Part shown: positions 9,587 through 18,910 of the stretch, one piece after another
Numbering within the stretch: position 1 is the first letter of the stretch
How the letters are laid out: every line of letters starts with the position of its first letter
Assembly: GCA_947495425.1 (NCBI GenBank)
Contig: CANLYR010000005.1
Location: forward strand, 104,495-168,494
Source of the DNA: an uncultured Aquimarina sp.
GTDB taxonomy: Bacteria > Bacteroidota > Bacteroidia > Flavobacteriales > Flavobacteriaceae
DNA length: 64,000 nucleotides
Direction of reading: 5' to 3'
Notes under the pieces: generated by a model
Databases searched by the model: none
What the model was told of the DNA's origin: nothing
What the model saw: the letters and a program-made list of their open reading frames with translations, nothing else
Translations under genes and position numbers: made by a program

Positions 9587-10282
9587 TTAGATCGTTTTTA
9601 AGTATAAGTCTTGTAATTCTGTGGCACTGATGGTGTCTGTATCAGAGGTATGCACTAGCTTTCCCTCTTTCATAATACCGATTTTGGTTCCCACATTTAC
9701 AGCATTAAAGATATCGTGTGTTGCCATAAAAATAGCCTTGCCTTGATTGCTCAATTCTTTACAGATTTCAGTAAACTCGAGTGTGGCTTTGGGATCTAAG
9801 CCTGAGATAGGTTCATCCATAAAAATATAATCTGCATTTTTAGAAAGAGCAATAGCAATCCCTACTTTTTGTCGCATCCCTTTGGAATAAGAAGATAATT
9901 TTTTCTGATGCGCAGTTTCCTGAAGCCCGGCTTTTGATAAAAAATCAGATAATACCGTATTTGTATATTTAAAACCAGCTAATCTACTGAAGAAATTTAG
10001 GTTTTCTATACCAGAGAGATTTCCATATAATTGCACAACCTCTGGAATATAAGCAATCATTTTAGTCGTTTTGTTACTATTTGGCTTAACAGTAATTCCA
10101 TTAATCAATGCTTCGCCACTTGTGGATTCGATTAGCCCTAAAAATAGATTGATCGTAGTGGTTTTTCCTGCACCATTTTGACCTAGTAAACAAAATATTT
10201 CTCCTTTATCAACTGATAAATTTAATTGACTAAGTGCTTGGTGCTTACCATATGTTTTGGTAAGATTTATAGCTTTAAGCAT
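9587..10282 (-). CDS. ABC transporter ATP-binding protein (left arm)
   Basis: A 231-residue ABC-2 family ATPase. Walker A is GQNGAGKTTT (about residue 34), the signature motif appears as YSKGMRQKVGIAIAL, Walker B as YIFMDEP with the D-loop SGLDPKA, and the switch His in MATHDI. It matches the right-arm ATPase at 11694 along its whole length, including the unusual signature SKGMRQKVGIAIAL, so the two arms carry paralogues. It is 24 bp upstream of the TonB receptor and is the energy subunit for the permeases at 4081 and 5424. Confidence 0.92.
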   Translation of the reverse strand: MLKAINLTKTYGKHQALSQLNLSVDKGEIFCLLGQNGAGKTTTINLFLGLIESTSGEALINGITVKPNSNKTTKMIAYIPEVVQLYGNLSGIENLNFFSRLAGFKYTNTVLSDFLSKAGLQETAHQKKLSSYSKGMRQKVGIAIALSKNADYIFMDEPISGLDPKATLEFTEICKELSNQGKAIFMATHDIFNAVNVGTKIGIMKEGKLVHTSDTDTISATELQDLYLKTI

Positions 10283-10530
10283 AAGTGAGATGTAAAAATA
10301 AGGTTGACGATTTGTGTTTTATACTCGAATATTATCGACGAAAATCTAGTTATATAAAAAGTACCTTGCTCTGTAGTGTTCGTATGTTGTAGACTCTAAA
10401 TACTCTGCTATCATGTTTTTCCGGCTATCTAATTAAAAGATATAAACGCTGGTAATGAATCAGAGTAAAAATTAATGTTCAAATATAATTTTGAAACACT
10501 ACTAAAATTTAAAAATAGGCAGTACTTTTC

Positions 10531-10836
10531 TTATGTAAGCGGCGGTGGTTTATTGTAAATAAAAATTGGAGAAGCGATAGTTTGCTGTGGCGAATTGTAT
10601 TCAGTGTATACAATTCTTGAATTTGGGATGCGCTGCGATGCATTTTCTGGATAAGAATTATCATAATTGATCAAATCAAGCTGGTATGAATCAACAAGGA
10701 TATCACAAAGCTCACAAGAAAAAGAAGAATCATCATCTACCGAATGGCTTAATGCGTGTATGTTTGCAATCCTTGGAATAAGGAAAGCCGCTACAAACAA
10801 AAGAGTGACGATATGTGTAAGTACGCGTTGGTACAT
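10531..10836 (-). CDS. Small secreted HALSH/CELC protein (left arm)
   Basis: A 101-residue protein that I do not recognise as a named family, although it resembles small metal-locus proteins such as DUF2946 in layout. Residues 1-28 are hydrophobic and act as a signal peptide or anchor. Then follow IHALSHSVDDD, a CELC motif, a variable stretch and a C-terminal YNKPPPLT. The protein encoded divergently at 11098 has the same signature in the same order (HAFSH, DDSD, CELC, YNKPPP). Two His and two Cys could form one metal site outside the inner membrane; this is inference. It heads the left arm, 248 bp before the ATPase gene. Confidence 0.75.
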   Translation of the reverse strand: MYQRVLTHIVTLLFVAAFLIPRIANIHALSHSVDDDSSFSCELCDILVDSYQLDLINYDNSYPENASQRIPNSRIVYTEYNSPQQTIASPIFIYNKPPPLT

Positions 10837-11097
10837 ATCTGCAATATTAGGAATAATAAAATAGACATCCTTATTTTAACACAATTTTAAGTTTTACGCT
10901 ATGAATTCAAAGAAAGCAGTATAAATTTTGTTTTGAAAAATTGAAATTTATGAACGACTGTGCCTATTGATATCAAAAAGAATTGTGTACCAAAAGTATC
11001 TGATATTAAAAGAACTTTGTTTCCACCTTAATCCAAGAAAAGAATTCTTATCAATATCTTAAGATTTAAAAATCTAATTAATTACTATATTGGTCGC
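10837..11097. promoter_or_regulatory. Divergent control region between the two arms
   Basis: This 261-bp AT-rich region lies between the two divergent small-protein genes and so should hold the promoters of both arms. On the minus strand a weak TTG-N18-TATTTTAT arrangement lies just upstream of the left gene. I see no perfect consensus promoter and no recognisable Fur or Zur box; operator motifs for these regulators in Flavobacteriia are poorly defined. Confidence 0.45.
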
Positions 11098-11427
11098 GTG
11101 AGAGTGCATTTTTATAAATATATTATTTCTTTTTTCTTCCTTTCGACTTTTCTAGTATTAAGAGTCGCTGATGCACATGCTTTTTCTCATTTTTCTGATG
11201 ATAGTGACCCTATACATTGTGAATTATGTGAGATTATAACAACATCTAACCAATTTACGTTACTATTTAATGGATCATTTACTGAAGAATTGACGCTACA
11301 ATGTAATGCCTTCACGACCGTACACATCAATTTTTGCTACGAAACATCACAATACAGCATTACACGACCTCAAAGTGTTTATAACAAACCTCCTCCTGCA
11401 ATACTTAGCATTGCAGATTTTTGTTAG
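11098..11427 (+). CDS. Small secreted HAFSH/CELC protein (right arm)
   Basis: A 109-residue paralogue of the protein at 10531. It has a hydrophobic N-terminus (residues 1-24), then ADAHAFSHFSDDSD, CELCEI, a variable middle with one more Cys, and YNKPPPA near the end, plus a short extra tail ending in Cys. No ATG is available in a suitable place; the likely start is GTG at 11098 (or GTG at 11104), so translation initiation is weak or unusual. Shared signature and divergent placement suggest an old duplication together with the neighbouring ATPase and permease genes. A role in metal sensing, delivery or release is inferred, not shown. Confidence 0.72.
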   Translation: MRVHFYKYIISFFFLSTFLVLRVADAHAFSHFSDDSDPIHCELCEIITTSNQFTLLFNGSFTEELTLQCNAFTTVHINFCYETSQYSITRPQSVYNKPPPAILSIADFC

Positions 11428-11693
11428 GAATATCAATTCATAGGACTACACTTTGTCTTATACTACTTTGTAGTTTTGAAAGGTTTACAATTTACAGTAT
11501 TAAGTGCTTACATAAGCAAGAATAGTGTATCTACACTTTATCATCATTCCTTTAAGTGATTGGAGTATTGTAAACCATTTCCTAATTCAATTAAATCATA
11601 CCGCAACATACTTCTATACGATTATGGTGTTTATGAATCGACATACTGCATGTACTGCTGTTCATCCATATACTAAATATTAATTCAGTCAAA
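11428..11693. promoter_or_regulatory. Nested inverted repeats before right-arm ATPase
   Basis: The 266 bp between the small protein and the ATPase holds three perfect inverted repeats: an outer pair GGTTTACAAT (11482-11491) and ATTGTAAACC (11567-11576); inside it TGCTTA-CA-TAAGCA (11505-11518); and AGTGTA-TC-TACACT (11524-11537). The outer arms extend to GAAAGGTTTACAAT / ATTGTAAACC-A-TTTC with one bulge. The arrangement could be operators or a folded leader RNA. The equivalent left-arm gap (10283-10530) has no matching pattern that I can see. Confidence 0.5.
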
Positions 11694-12410
11694 ATGATTA
11701 CTACACAAAACCTTACAAAAAAATATAATGATCAAACTGCTCTTGATCAGTTAAATCTTAACGTTAACAAAGGAGAAATCTATTGTTTATTAGGAGCTAA
11801 TGGTGCTGGCAAAACCACTACGATTAATCTTTTATTAGGATTTATTGAACCCACTTCGGGGAGTGCTTTGATCAATGATTTAAATGTATCACAAAAAGCA
11901 AAAGAAACTAAAAAAATTCTAGCATATATCCCAGAGAATCTGATGCTGTATCCCAGCCTAACCGCTATTGAAAATTTAGATTACTTTTCGGGCATTGCCG
12001 GTAAAAAACTTACTAAAGAAAATGTAATCTCTTTCTTAAAAGAAGCAGGACTGCAGGAAAATGCTTTCGAAAAAAGAATAACCGCTTTTTCTAAAGGAAT
12101 GCGACAAAAAGTAGGGATTGCTATTGCTCTCGCCAAAGATGCTAAAGTTTTACTATTAGATGAACCTACTTCGGGACTAGACCCAAAAGCTAGTAACGAA
12201 TTTGGGCAACTCCTTCACAAGCTTTCACAAAAAGGTGTAGCAACCTTGATGGCAACACATGATTTATTTAGAGCAAAAGAAGTGGCTACACATATCGGGA
12301 TTATGAAAGATGGTCAACTTAAAGAAGAATGCATTGCCCGTGATATTTCTTTACGCGATTTAGAGCAAACGTATTTAAGTACTATGAATTATAAAGAAGT
12401 TGAATTATGA
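11694..12410 (+). CDS. ABC transporter ATP-binding protein (right arm)
   Basis: A 238-residue ABC-2 family ATPase. Walker A is GANGAGKTTT, signature SKGMRQKVGIAIAL, Walker B VLLLDEP followed by SGLDPKA, and the switch His in MATHDL. Similarity to the left-arm ATPase runs end to end by eye. Its last codons overlap the first permease gene as ATGA, so the two are translationally coupled. It should power the permeases encoded at 12407 and 13814. Confidence 0.93.
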   Translation: MITTQNLTKKYNDQTALDQLNLNVNKGEIYCLLGANGAGKTTTINLLLGFIEPTSGSALINDLNVSQKAKETKKILAYIPENLMLYPSLTAIENLDYFSGIAGKKLTKENVISFLKEAGLQENAFEKRITAFSKGMRQKVGIAIALAKDAKVLLLDEPTSGLDPKASNEFGQLLHKLSQKGVATLMATHDLFRAKEVATHIGIMKDGQLKEECIARDISLRDLEQTYLSTMNYKEVEL

Positions 12411-13810
12411 CCAGAAAAACATTCTTTAAGGAAAGTAAAGAGCTATTTCGTGACGGACGTGTACGTGTAGCAATGATTATTGTAGTTATATTAATGTGTG
12501 TATCCGTATGGATTAGTGCACGGCAATATCAAAATATAAATGAACAATATAAAGTAGCCAACACTTCAGAAAGAGCTATTTGGGATAATCAGGGTGAGAA
12601 AAATCCGCATTCTGCAGCACATTATGGCACCTACGCTTTTAAACCTAAGTACCCTTTATCTCTGGTAGATCAAGGAGTAGATAAATATGCAGGGACTTCT
12701 ATTTTTCTAGAAGCCCACAAACATAACGAAGCACAATTTAGTGCTGCATCAGACCAAACTGGCCTTGCCCGTTTTGGAGATTTAACTCCAGATTTTATGC
12801 TCTTATTTATGATGCCATTGCTGATTATACTTTTAGGATACAATAGTTTTACCAAAGAACATGAGATGGGAACACTTACGCTGCTTAAGAGTCAAGGAAT
12901 TTCTTCCTGGAAATGGATAGCAGGCAAATGGGCAGCACTTTTTCTTCCTATTTTAATTTTGACTACAGTGTTATTCATAATAGCAGGTTTGATCTTATCA
13001 AATCTAAGGGACTTTGGTGTTTTTGATTGGAATGCTCTACTTTGGATGTACCTCGTTTATACAGTATACTACATTATTTTTGTCAATCTGATATTGTTCA
13101 TTTCTGCAAAAACAAAAAAATCTGGAATTTCTCTAGTAGTAGCATTATCACTATGGATTTTATCATGCCTGGCAATTCCTAAAGCTGCCAGTAATATTGC
13201 TGAAGATGCATATCCATATCCTACCCGACAAGAGTTTGCCGCAAATGTTCTGAAAGACAAAAAACAAGGTCTAGATGGTCATAACCCCTGGAGTAAAAAA
13301 GCGCAACGATTAAAAGAAAATGTATTAGCCGAGCACGGCGTGGATAGTGTACACAAGCTTCCTTTTAATTTTGATGCCTATCGCATGCAAAAAGGAGAAG
13401 AGCATGAAGCCGAAATTTATTTTAAACATTATAATTATCTCAAAGAACAATTTGTGAAACAATCCAAAGTTTATAAGGGATTGGCTGCATTTTCACCGTA
13501 TCTACCTACCCGTTTTATGAGTATGGCCATCGCCCATACCGATTATGCTACGCATTGGAATTTTGCTGATGCCGCAGAAAACTATCGCATCGCTACTCAG
13601 AAATTCCTAAACAAGAACTTTGAACAGAATGCGGCCTATGGCGACTGGTCTTATCGCGCAGATGCTAATTTCTGGAAACAACTACCCGCTTTTGAATATT
13701 CACCACCTCAACTTGGGGCTGTACTTTCGCAAAACTTCTCTAATCTTGGAGTTTTAGGATGCTGGCTTGTTGGTTCTTTTGCTTTACTACTATTCATCAA
13801 AAAAATGTAA
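12407..13810 (+). CDS. ABC transporter permease, DUF3526 type (right arm, first)
   Basis: A 467-residue membrane protein paralogous to the left-arm permease at 5424. It has an N-terminal helix (about 20-38), an external domain with NPHSAAHYGTYAF and FLEAHKHN, then helices around 130-280, a second external domain (about 285-435) and a C-terminal helix. The conserved His-containing motifs fall in the same places as in the left-arm protein. It overlaps the ATPase gene by four bases and is followed 3 bp later by the second permease. Membrane role and pairing are secure; the substrate is not known. Confidence 0.85.
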   Translation: MTRKTFFKESKELFRDGRVRVAMIIVVILMCVSVWISARQYQNINEQYKVANTSERAIWDNQGEKNPHSAAHYGTYAFKPKYPLSLVDQGVDKYAGTSIFLEAHKHNEAQFSAASDQTGLARFGDLTPDFMLLFMMPLLIILLGYNSFTKEHEMGTLTLLKSQGISSWKWIAGKWAALFLPILILTTVLFIIAGLILSNLRDFGVFDWNALLWMYLVYTVYYIIFVNLILFISAKTKKSGISLVVALSLWILSCLAIPKAASNIAEDAYPYPTRQEFAANVLKDKKQGLDGHNPWSKKAQRLKENVLAEHGVDSVHKLPFNFDAYRMQKGEEHEAEIYFKHYNYLKEQFVKQSKVYKGLAAFSPYLPTRFMSMAIAHTDYATHWNFADAAENYRIATQKFLNKNFEQNAAYGDWSYRADANFWKQLPAFEYSPPQLGAVLSQNFSNLGVLGCWLVGSFALLLFIKKM

Positions 13811-13813
13811 ACG

Positions 13814-15236
13814 ATGTTCTCATACAATTTTAAATACGAATTAAAACTACTGCTTCGAAGTAAATGGATTCAATTATTAAGCATTCTTTTATTGTTGTTA
13901 TTTGGATTTTCAACCTATAACGGAAAAGAAAAAGTAGCCAAACGAAACGCAGATGTTGTTGCGGCCAAGAATAAAGTGAAAGAAAACGACCAAATGATGC
14001 TCCAATTATTGGATTCTATAGAAAAAGGGATGCCAGTTAGTGCTTCGCGATGGACCATCCCTACCAGTCCTATGGCCTTAGGGAATTATCACCCTCGTAT
14101 CGCTGCCGTAGCATCTCAACCTATGGCGTTTGTGGCTACAGGACAGGCAGATCTTTTTACACATTATGTAAAGCCCAAAGTGACTGGAGATGATTTTGCA
14201 TTAAACTTCACAGAGATGACTAGCCCTGTTCAATTATTGTTTGGTAGCTTTGATCTAGCCTTTGTTATTGTCTATTTATTACCCTTACTCATTATCGCTT
14301 TTTCATACAATGTGCTGTCCTCTGAAAAAGAAAATGGTTCGCTACGATTACTTGCCTCTCAACCTATTGGGATTCAAAACTGGGTATTGCAAAAGTTATC
14401 CCTTCGATTTTTTTGGTTATCTGCTCTTGTGATACTTTCGTTGTGTGTAACTTTTTTAATTTTTGGTATAGATTGGTTTTCTATGTTGAAATCATTTTTA
14501 TTAATCATTGGGCTTATCGTATCCTATATGCTCTTTTGGTTTTCACTGGCTTTTTTGGTTAACCTTTGGGGAGGAAGCTCTGCAAAAAATGCAATTTCTC
14601 TATTGGGATTGTGGGTGCTTTTTGTACTACTAAGTACCGTCTATGCTAAATCAACTAAGTACTACGCTATATCCAATGCCTTCACGCACCCTACTAATTA
14701 ACGAGATGAGGGAATTAAAAGCTGAGGTCGCTAAAGAACAAGATAAAATTCTGGATAATTTCCTAAGAGATCATCCCGAATATGCAATTAATGATACCAC
14801 GCAAACACGAGGGTTTTATCATAAATATGTGGCTTCTCAACGACTGGTTAAAGAAGAACTGAAACCAGTGCTTATCGCGTATGAAAATCAACTACAAAAA
14901 CAACAGGCATGGGTAGAACGACTAAAATGGGTATCACCGGCAATCACAATACAAGAGTCCTTAAATAAAATGACCGGGACTTCTACAGGAGATTACGAGC
15001 ATTTTCGAAAACAAGTAGTCGCTTTTGCTGAGACCTGGAGAGATTTTCTAACTCCTTTTCTCTACAATAATGAGAATTTTACGCAAAAAGATTATCCAAA
15101 GCTCCCTCAATTCGTATTTCAACCTAAACCTCAATCAAAACCATTTTTGGTTCCGGTTGTTCTTTTATTGATCTCCACTTTATTTTTTGGCATTGGATAT
15201 ATCGCTTCAAAAAAACCAAGGAAAATAGTATATTAA
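13814..15236 (+). pseudogene. ABC permease, DUF3526 type (right arm, second), frameshifted
   Basis: Two overlapping frames together make one permease homologous to the intact left-arm gene at 4081-5427. The first frame (13814-14701) gives the N-terminal helix, the external domain and the central helices; it then runs out of homology near STKYYA and stops. The second frame (usable from about 14660 to 15236) picks up with YPMPSR and carries the second external domain (HPEYAI..., AITIQESLNKMTGTS) and the final helix. A one-base change between about 14650 and 14680 would restore a single protein of about 470 residues. Both halves are otherwise free of stops, so the lesion is recent or a sequencing error; no slippery heptamer is evident. 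Confidence 0.8.
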
Positions 15237-15248
15237 ATCCACTCTGAT

Positions 15249-17459
15249 ATGAGATATTATATACTGATAATCAATTTCATAATACCAATAACGGTCGTTG
15301 CCCAACACCAAGGAGTTGATAATTTTCCGCCGCCAGAAACGACTGTAAAAATTAATGCTACAAGAACTTCTGGAAAGATAACTATCGACGGTAAATTAAA
15401 TGAATCTGACTGGCAAAATACAGAAGCCGTTACAGATTTTTTTAGAGTAGAACCGACACAAGGAGGAGCAATCAAAAATCCTACAGTTGTGAGCGTACTT
15501 TATGATGACAAACACCTGTACTTTGGTATATTTGCTGCAGATTCATTAGGGAAGAAAGGTGTGCGGATTCAGGATTTGAGGCGTGACTTTGATGATGAAG
15601 AAAATGATGTATTCGGTATTCAAATTGATGCGCAGAACACCAAACAATATGCAGCCTCTTTTCAGACAACTCCTTACGGAAACCAGTTAGACCTTCAAAG
15701 TTTTAATGATAACAATACCGATACGGATTGGAATGCGCTTTGGACGGTTAGAACGCAGCGAACAGATAAAGGGTACTATGCAGAATTTGCAATACCCTTT
15801 AAATCCATACGATATGACACCCCTGTCACAGGAGTTCCGATTGAGTGGGGCATTACATTTTATAGACTGGCACGAAAGGATTTTGAAAAGACGGTTTTTC
15901 CTGCTATTCCGCAATCCTTTTCACAAAACAGAATGGTATATGCCGCCAAGCTTACCGGTTTAGAAGTTCCTCCGCCATCAGCTAACATTCGTATCGAACC
16001 TTATACGTTGTATCAATATGACGAAAACAAAGTAGGGAATACCACGACCAACAAATTAAGTGAGCCCAAAATCGGAGGCGATGTAAAATGGGCAATTAAC
16101 CCAAATGCAGTATTAGACCTCACGATTAATACTGATTTTGCTCAGGCTGATGTTGACAGAGCCGTAAATAATCTGGAACGTTTCAATATTTTCTTTCCTG
16201 AAAGACGACAATTCTTTTTAGAAAACTCTGGTATTTGGGCCGGAGGAGGTAATTCTCAATTACGCCCTTTCTTTAGCAGAACTATTGGATTAGAAAATAC
16301 ATTTAATGCTGCTCCTGCTCCACTGGATTTGGGAGCTCGTTATACCAATAGAAATGAAAGCCGAACTATAGCTGCACTTGCTGTTCGCCAGAGAGAAACA
16401 GACAATAGCCCGGCCAGTACATTTGGCGTAGCGCGATACACCCAAAACTATGGTAAAGAAAATAATGTTGGGGCTATGGTTACTCATCGATTAGATGATT
16501 CTTCTAATGATATAGGAGTTTCTTCACAAAACAATACTACTATTTCTATTGATGGATTGATACGACCCATAAGTGAATTGACTGTTTCTTATCTACTCTC
16601 TACCTCACTAGATAGTGAAACCGGTGATACGGGATATTCAGGAAGACTATTTACCGGGTTGCGTACTAACAAATATTACCTTGGATACCTCAACACTTTT
16701 GTAAGCGATACATATTCACCAGATATGGGATTTGTGTTTCAAAAAGATGTGATGTATCACAGTCCAGGTGGGTATGCTATTCTACGTCCGAATGGATTAC
16801 CCTTTGTGCGAAGGTGGGACCCCGGTGCCTTCTTTAATTATTATCATGATTTTGAAAATTTTGGGAATTTTCAACAAGCTAGCCTTTATATATTTCCCAT
16901 TTTTACATGGTTCAAAGACAACAGCTTTGTAGAGGCTTCTTTTACACCGACCTGGCAAAATATTAATTTTAATTTTGCTCCTTTAGATCTCGAAATTGAA
17001 GAAGGAAACTACCGTTATACTCGATTCTTATTGCGATACAATACAGATCAATCTAAAAAATTATCAGCTTCTATTCGATATGATTTCGGGAACTTTTATA
17101 ATGGTACACGTACTACAGTTATTTCTGGATTACGCTATGCACCACTGCCACATATCGCACTATCTGCAGATTATGAGCATAATAATATCAATGGAGTAGG
17201 GATTCTACAAGAAGATTTAGACACTGATTTATATACGGCAAGCCTAAGGTTAGCTTTGAATCCCAGGGTGCAACTGTCTACTTTTTACCAATATAATAGT
17301 TTTGATGAACAGGGTCGGTGGAATGTACGTTTTAGTTGGGAATATATGCCTTTATCCTTTATCTATCTTGTACTAAATGATACGCAAACCGATGTTTTTG
17401 ATCCCGTACAGCAAAACACACAATTTATTAGTAAGATCACCTTTTTAAAGCAATTTTAA
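15249..17459 (+). CDS. DUF5916 outer-membrane protein with CBM9-like domain
   Basis: A 736-residue exported protein. Residues 1-18 are a signal peptide (ending VVAQ). Residues of about 35-230 match the carbohydrate-binding family 9-like domain that precedes DUF5916, starting at ITIDGKLNESDW. The remaining 500 residues are alternating beta strands as in an outer-membrane barrel, with the family motif FFPERRQFFLENSG near residue 315. The function of DUF5916 proteins is unknown. It sits 12 bp after the split permease and 30 bp before the COG0523 GTPase, so it is probably the outer-membrane member of the right arm, in the place that the TonB receptor takes on the left. Confidence 0.88.
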   Translation: MRYYILIINFIIPITVVAQHQGVDNFPPPETTVKINATRTSGKITIDGKLNESDWQNTEAVTDFFRVEPTQGGAIKNPTVVSVLYDDKHLYFGIFAADSLGKKGVRIQDLRRDFDDEENDVFGIQIDAQNTKQYAASFQTTPYGNQLDLQSFNDNNTDTDWNALWTVRTQRTDKGYYAEFAIPFKSIRYDTPVTGVPIEWGITFYRLARKDFEKTVFPAIPQSFSQNRMVYAAKLTGLEVPPPSANIRIEPYTLYQYDENKVGNTTTNKLSEPKIGGDVKWAINPNAVLDLTINTDFAQADVDRAVNNLERFNIFFPERRQFFLENSGIWAGGGNSQLRPFFSRTIGLENTFNAAPAPLDLGARYTNRNESRTIAALAVRQRETDNSPASTFGVARYTQNYGKENNVGAMVTHRLDDSSNDIGVSSQNNTTISIDGLIRPISELTVSYLLSTSLDSETGDTGYSGRLFTGLRTNKYYLGYLNTFVSDTYSPDMGFVFQKDVMYHSPGGYAILRPNGLPFVRRWDPGAFFNYYHDFENFGNFQQASLYIFPIFTWFKDNSFVEASFTPTWQNINFNFAPLDLEIEEGNYRYTRFLLRYNTDQSKKLSASIRYDFGNFYNGTRTTVISGLRYAPLPHIALSADYEHNNINGVGILQEDLDTDLYTASLRLALNPRVQLSTFYQYNSFDEQGRWNVRFSWEYMPLSFIYLVLNDTQTDVFDPVQQNTQFISKITFLKQF

Positions 17460-17489
17460 TTATAAGCTAAAAACAAAATATTAAATTCA

Positions 17490-18707
17490 ATGAAAAAACT
17501 ACCTGTAACTGTATTAAGTGGCTTTCTTGGTGCAGGAAAAACAACACTCTTAAATCATATTTTGCATAATAAAGAGGGATTAAAAGTAGCTGTTATCGTT
17601 AATGATATGAGTGAAATTAATATCGATGTGCAACTTGTTAAAAATGAAAATACACTCTCTAGGACTGAAGAAAAGCTTGTAGAAATGTCTAATGGATGTA
17701 TCTGCTGTACCCTAAGAGAAGATCTTATGGTAGAAGTAGAAAAATTAGCCAAAGAACAACGGTTTGATTATTTGCTTATCGAAAGTACCGGAATTTCTGA
17801 ACCTATTCCTGTAGCACAAACGTTTAGCTTTGCTAGTGAAGATGGGCAACTGGATTTGAGCCGTTTTAGCTACGTAGATACCATGGTTACCGTGGTAGAT
17901 GGCTATAACTTTCTAAAAGATTTTTCTAGCCCGCAATACTTAACGGATAGAGATCTTACCAATATCGAAGGTGATGATCGCACAATTGTAAACTTACTTA
18001 CAGACCAGGTAGAATTTGCCAATGTAATTTTGTTGAATAAAGTTGATTTGGTAACAGAATCAGAATTACGGAATCTATATGATATTATCCATAAATTAAA
18101 TCCAAATGCTCATATCATTCCTACACAAAACTCTCAAGTTCCTCTACACAAAGTTATTGATACAGGTCTGTTTGATTTTGAAGAAGCAGAAGCATCAGCA
18201 GGATGGATTCAAGAGCTCGAAAATGAACATATCCCCGAAACCGAAGAATATGGAATTGGTTCTTTTCTGTACAGAAAGAGCCAACCCTTTCACCCAGAGC
18301 GATTTTTAGATTTTGCTACAGCACACTTTCCGTCTAATATTATTCGTAGCAAAGGATTATTCTGGCTTGCTTCGCGACCTGACCAGGCTCTTATCTGGGG
18401 TTCTGCCGGGGGATCACTCAAAACTGATCCCGCAGGAGTGTGGTGGGCTTCGATGCCTTTTGGTGAAAGAATTAGCTATGCTTCATTTATCGATAATCAA
18501 AAGATGATTGAAGCTGACTGGGACATTACATTTGGCGATCGTAAAATTGAATTGGTATTTATTGGTCAACATATTAATGTTGACCAGGTAAAAAAACAAC
18601 TCGATGCCTGTTTGCTAACCAAATCAGAGATTGACCAATGGAAAAAAGGTGAGTTATCTACAAAAGATAATTGGCCTATAGCTAATTATCAAGAACCATC
18701 AATTTAA
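17490..18707 (+). CDS. COG0523 (CobW/ZigA-type) metallochaperone GTPase
   Basis: A 405-residue cytoplasmic GTPase of the CobW/COG0523 family. Walker A is GFLGAGKTT (residues 11-19), the metal-binding CxCC motif is C70-I-C72-C73, ESTGISEP follows, and the guanine-specificity motif is NKVD. Residues of about 245-360 form the CobW C-terminal domain. Known family members load zinc, cobalt or nickel into client proteins, and many are induced by zinc shortage. Its place at the end of the right arm is the best single hint that the locus deals with a transition metal. The hairpin at 18731-18763 closes the transcript. Confidence 0.93.
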   Translation: MKKLPVTVLSGFLGAGKTTLLNHILHNKEGLKVAVIVNDMSEINIDVQLVKNENTLSRTEEKLVEMSNGCICCTLREDLMVEVEKLAKEQRFDYLLIESTGISEPIPVAQTFSFASEDGQLDLSRFSYVDTMVTVVDGYNFLKDFSSPQYLTDRDLTNIEGDDRTIVNLLTDQVEFANVILLNKVDLVTESELRNLYDIIHKLNPNAHIIPTQNSQVPLHKVIDTGLFDFEEAEASAGWIQELENEHIPETEEYGIGSFLYRKSQPFHPERFLDFATAHFPSNIIRSKGLFWLASRPDQALIWGSAGGSLKTDPAGVWWASMPFGERISYASFIDNQKMIEADWDITFGDRKIELVFIGQHINVDQVKKQLDACLLTKSEIDQWKKGELSTKDNWPIANYQEPSI

Positions 18708-18730
18708 TTCGTTTTAAATACAGATAAAAC

Positions 18731-18763
18731 AAGACTTTCAATATTAAAATTATAGAAAGTCTT
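18731..18763 (+). terminator. Hairpin after the COG0523 gene
   Basis: Perfect 9-bp arms, AAGACTTTC and GAAAGTCTT, with a 15-base AT-rich loop, start 24 bp after the GTPase stop codon. There is only a weak T-rich tail. It is a plausible end for the right-arm operon. Confidence 0.55.
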
Positions 18764-18910
18764 TCGTTATCTTTACTAAGGAAAATTGAAACTGATATTT
18801 ACTGTTTCTCTTAGAAAGAAGGAGGGTACAATCAAGAGTGAAGCAACTTATTACATTTAGGATTTTCGCTCTGACCACCCTACTGTTTATTTTTAACCGA
18901 AAAATTACGT

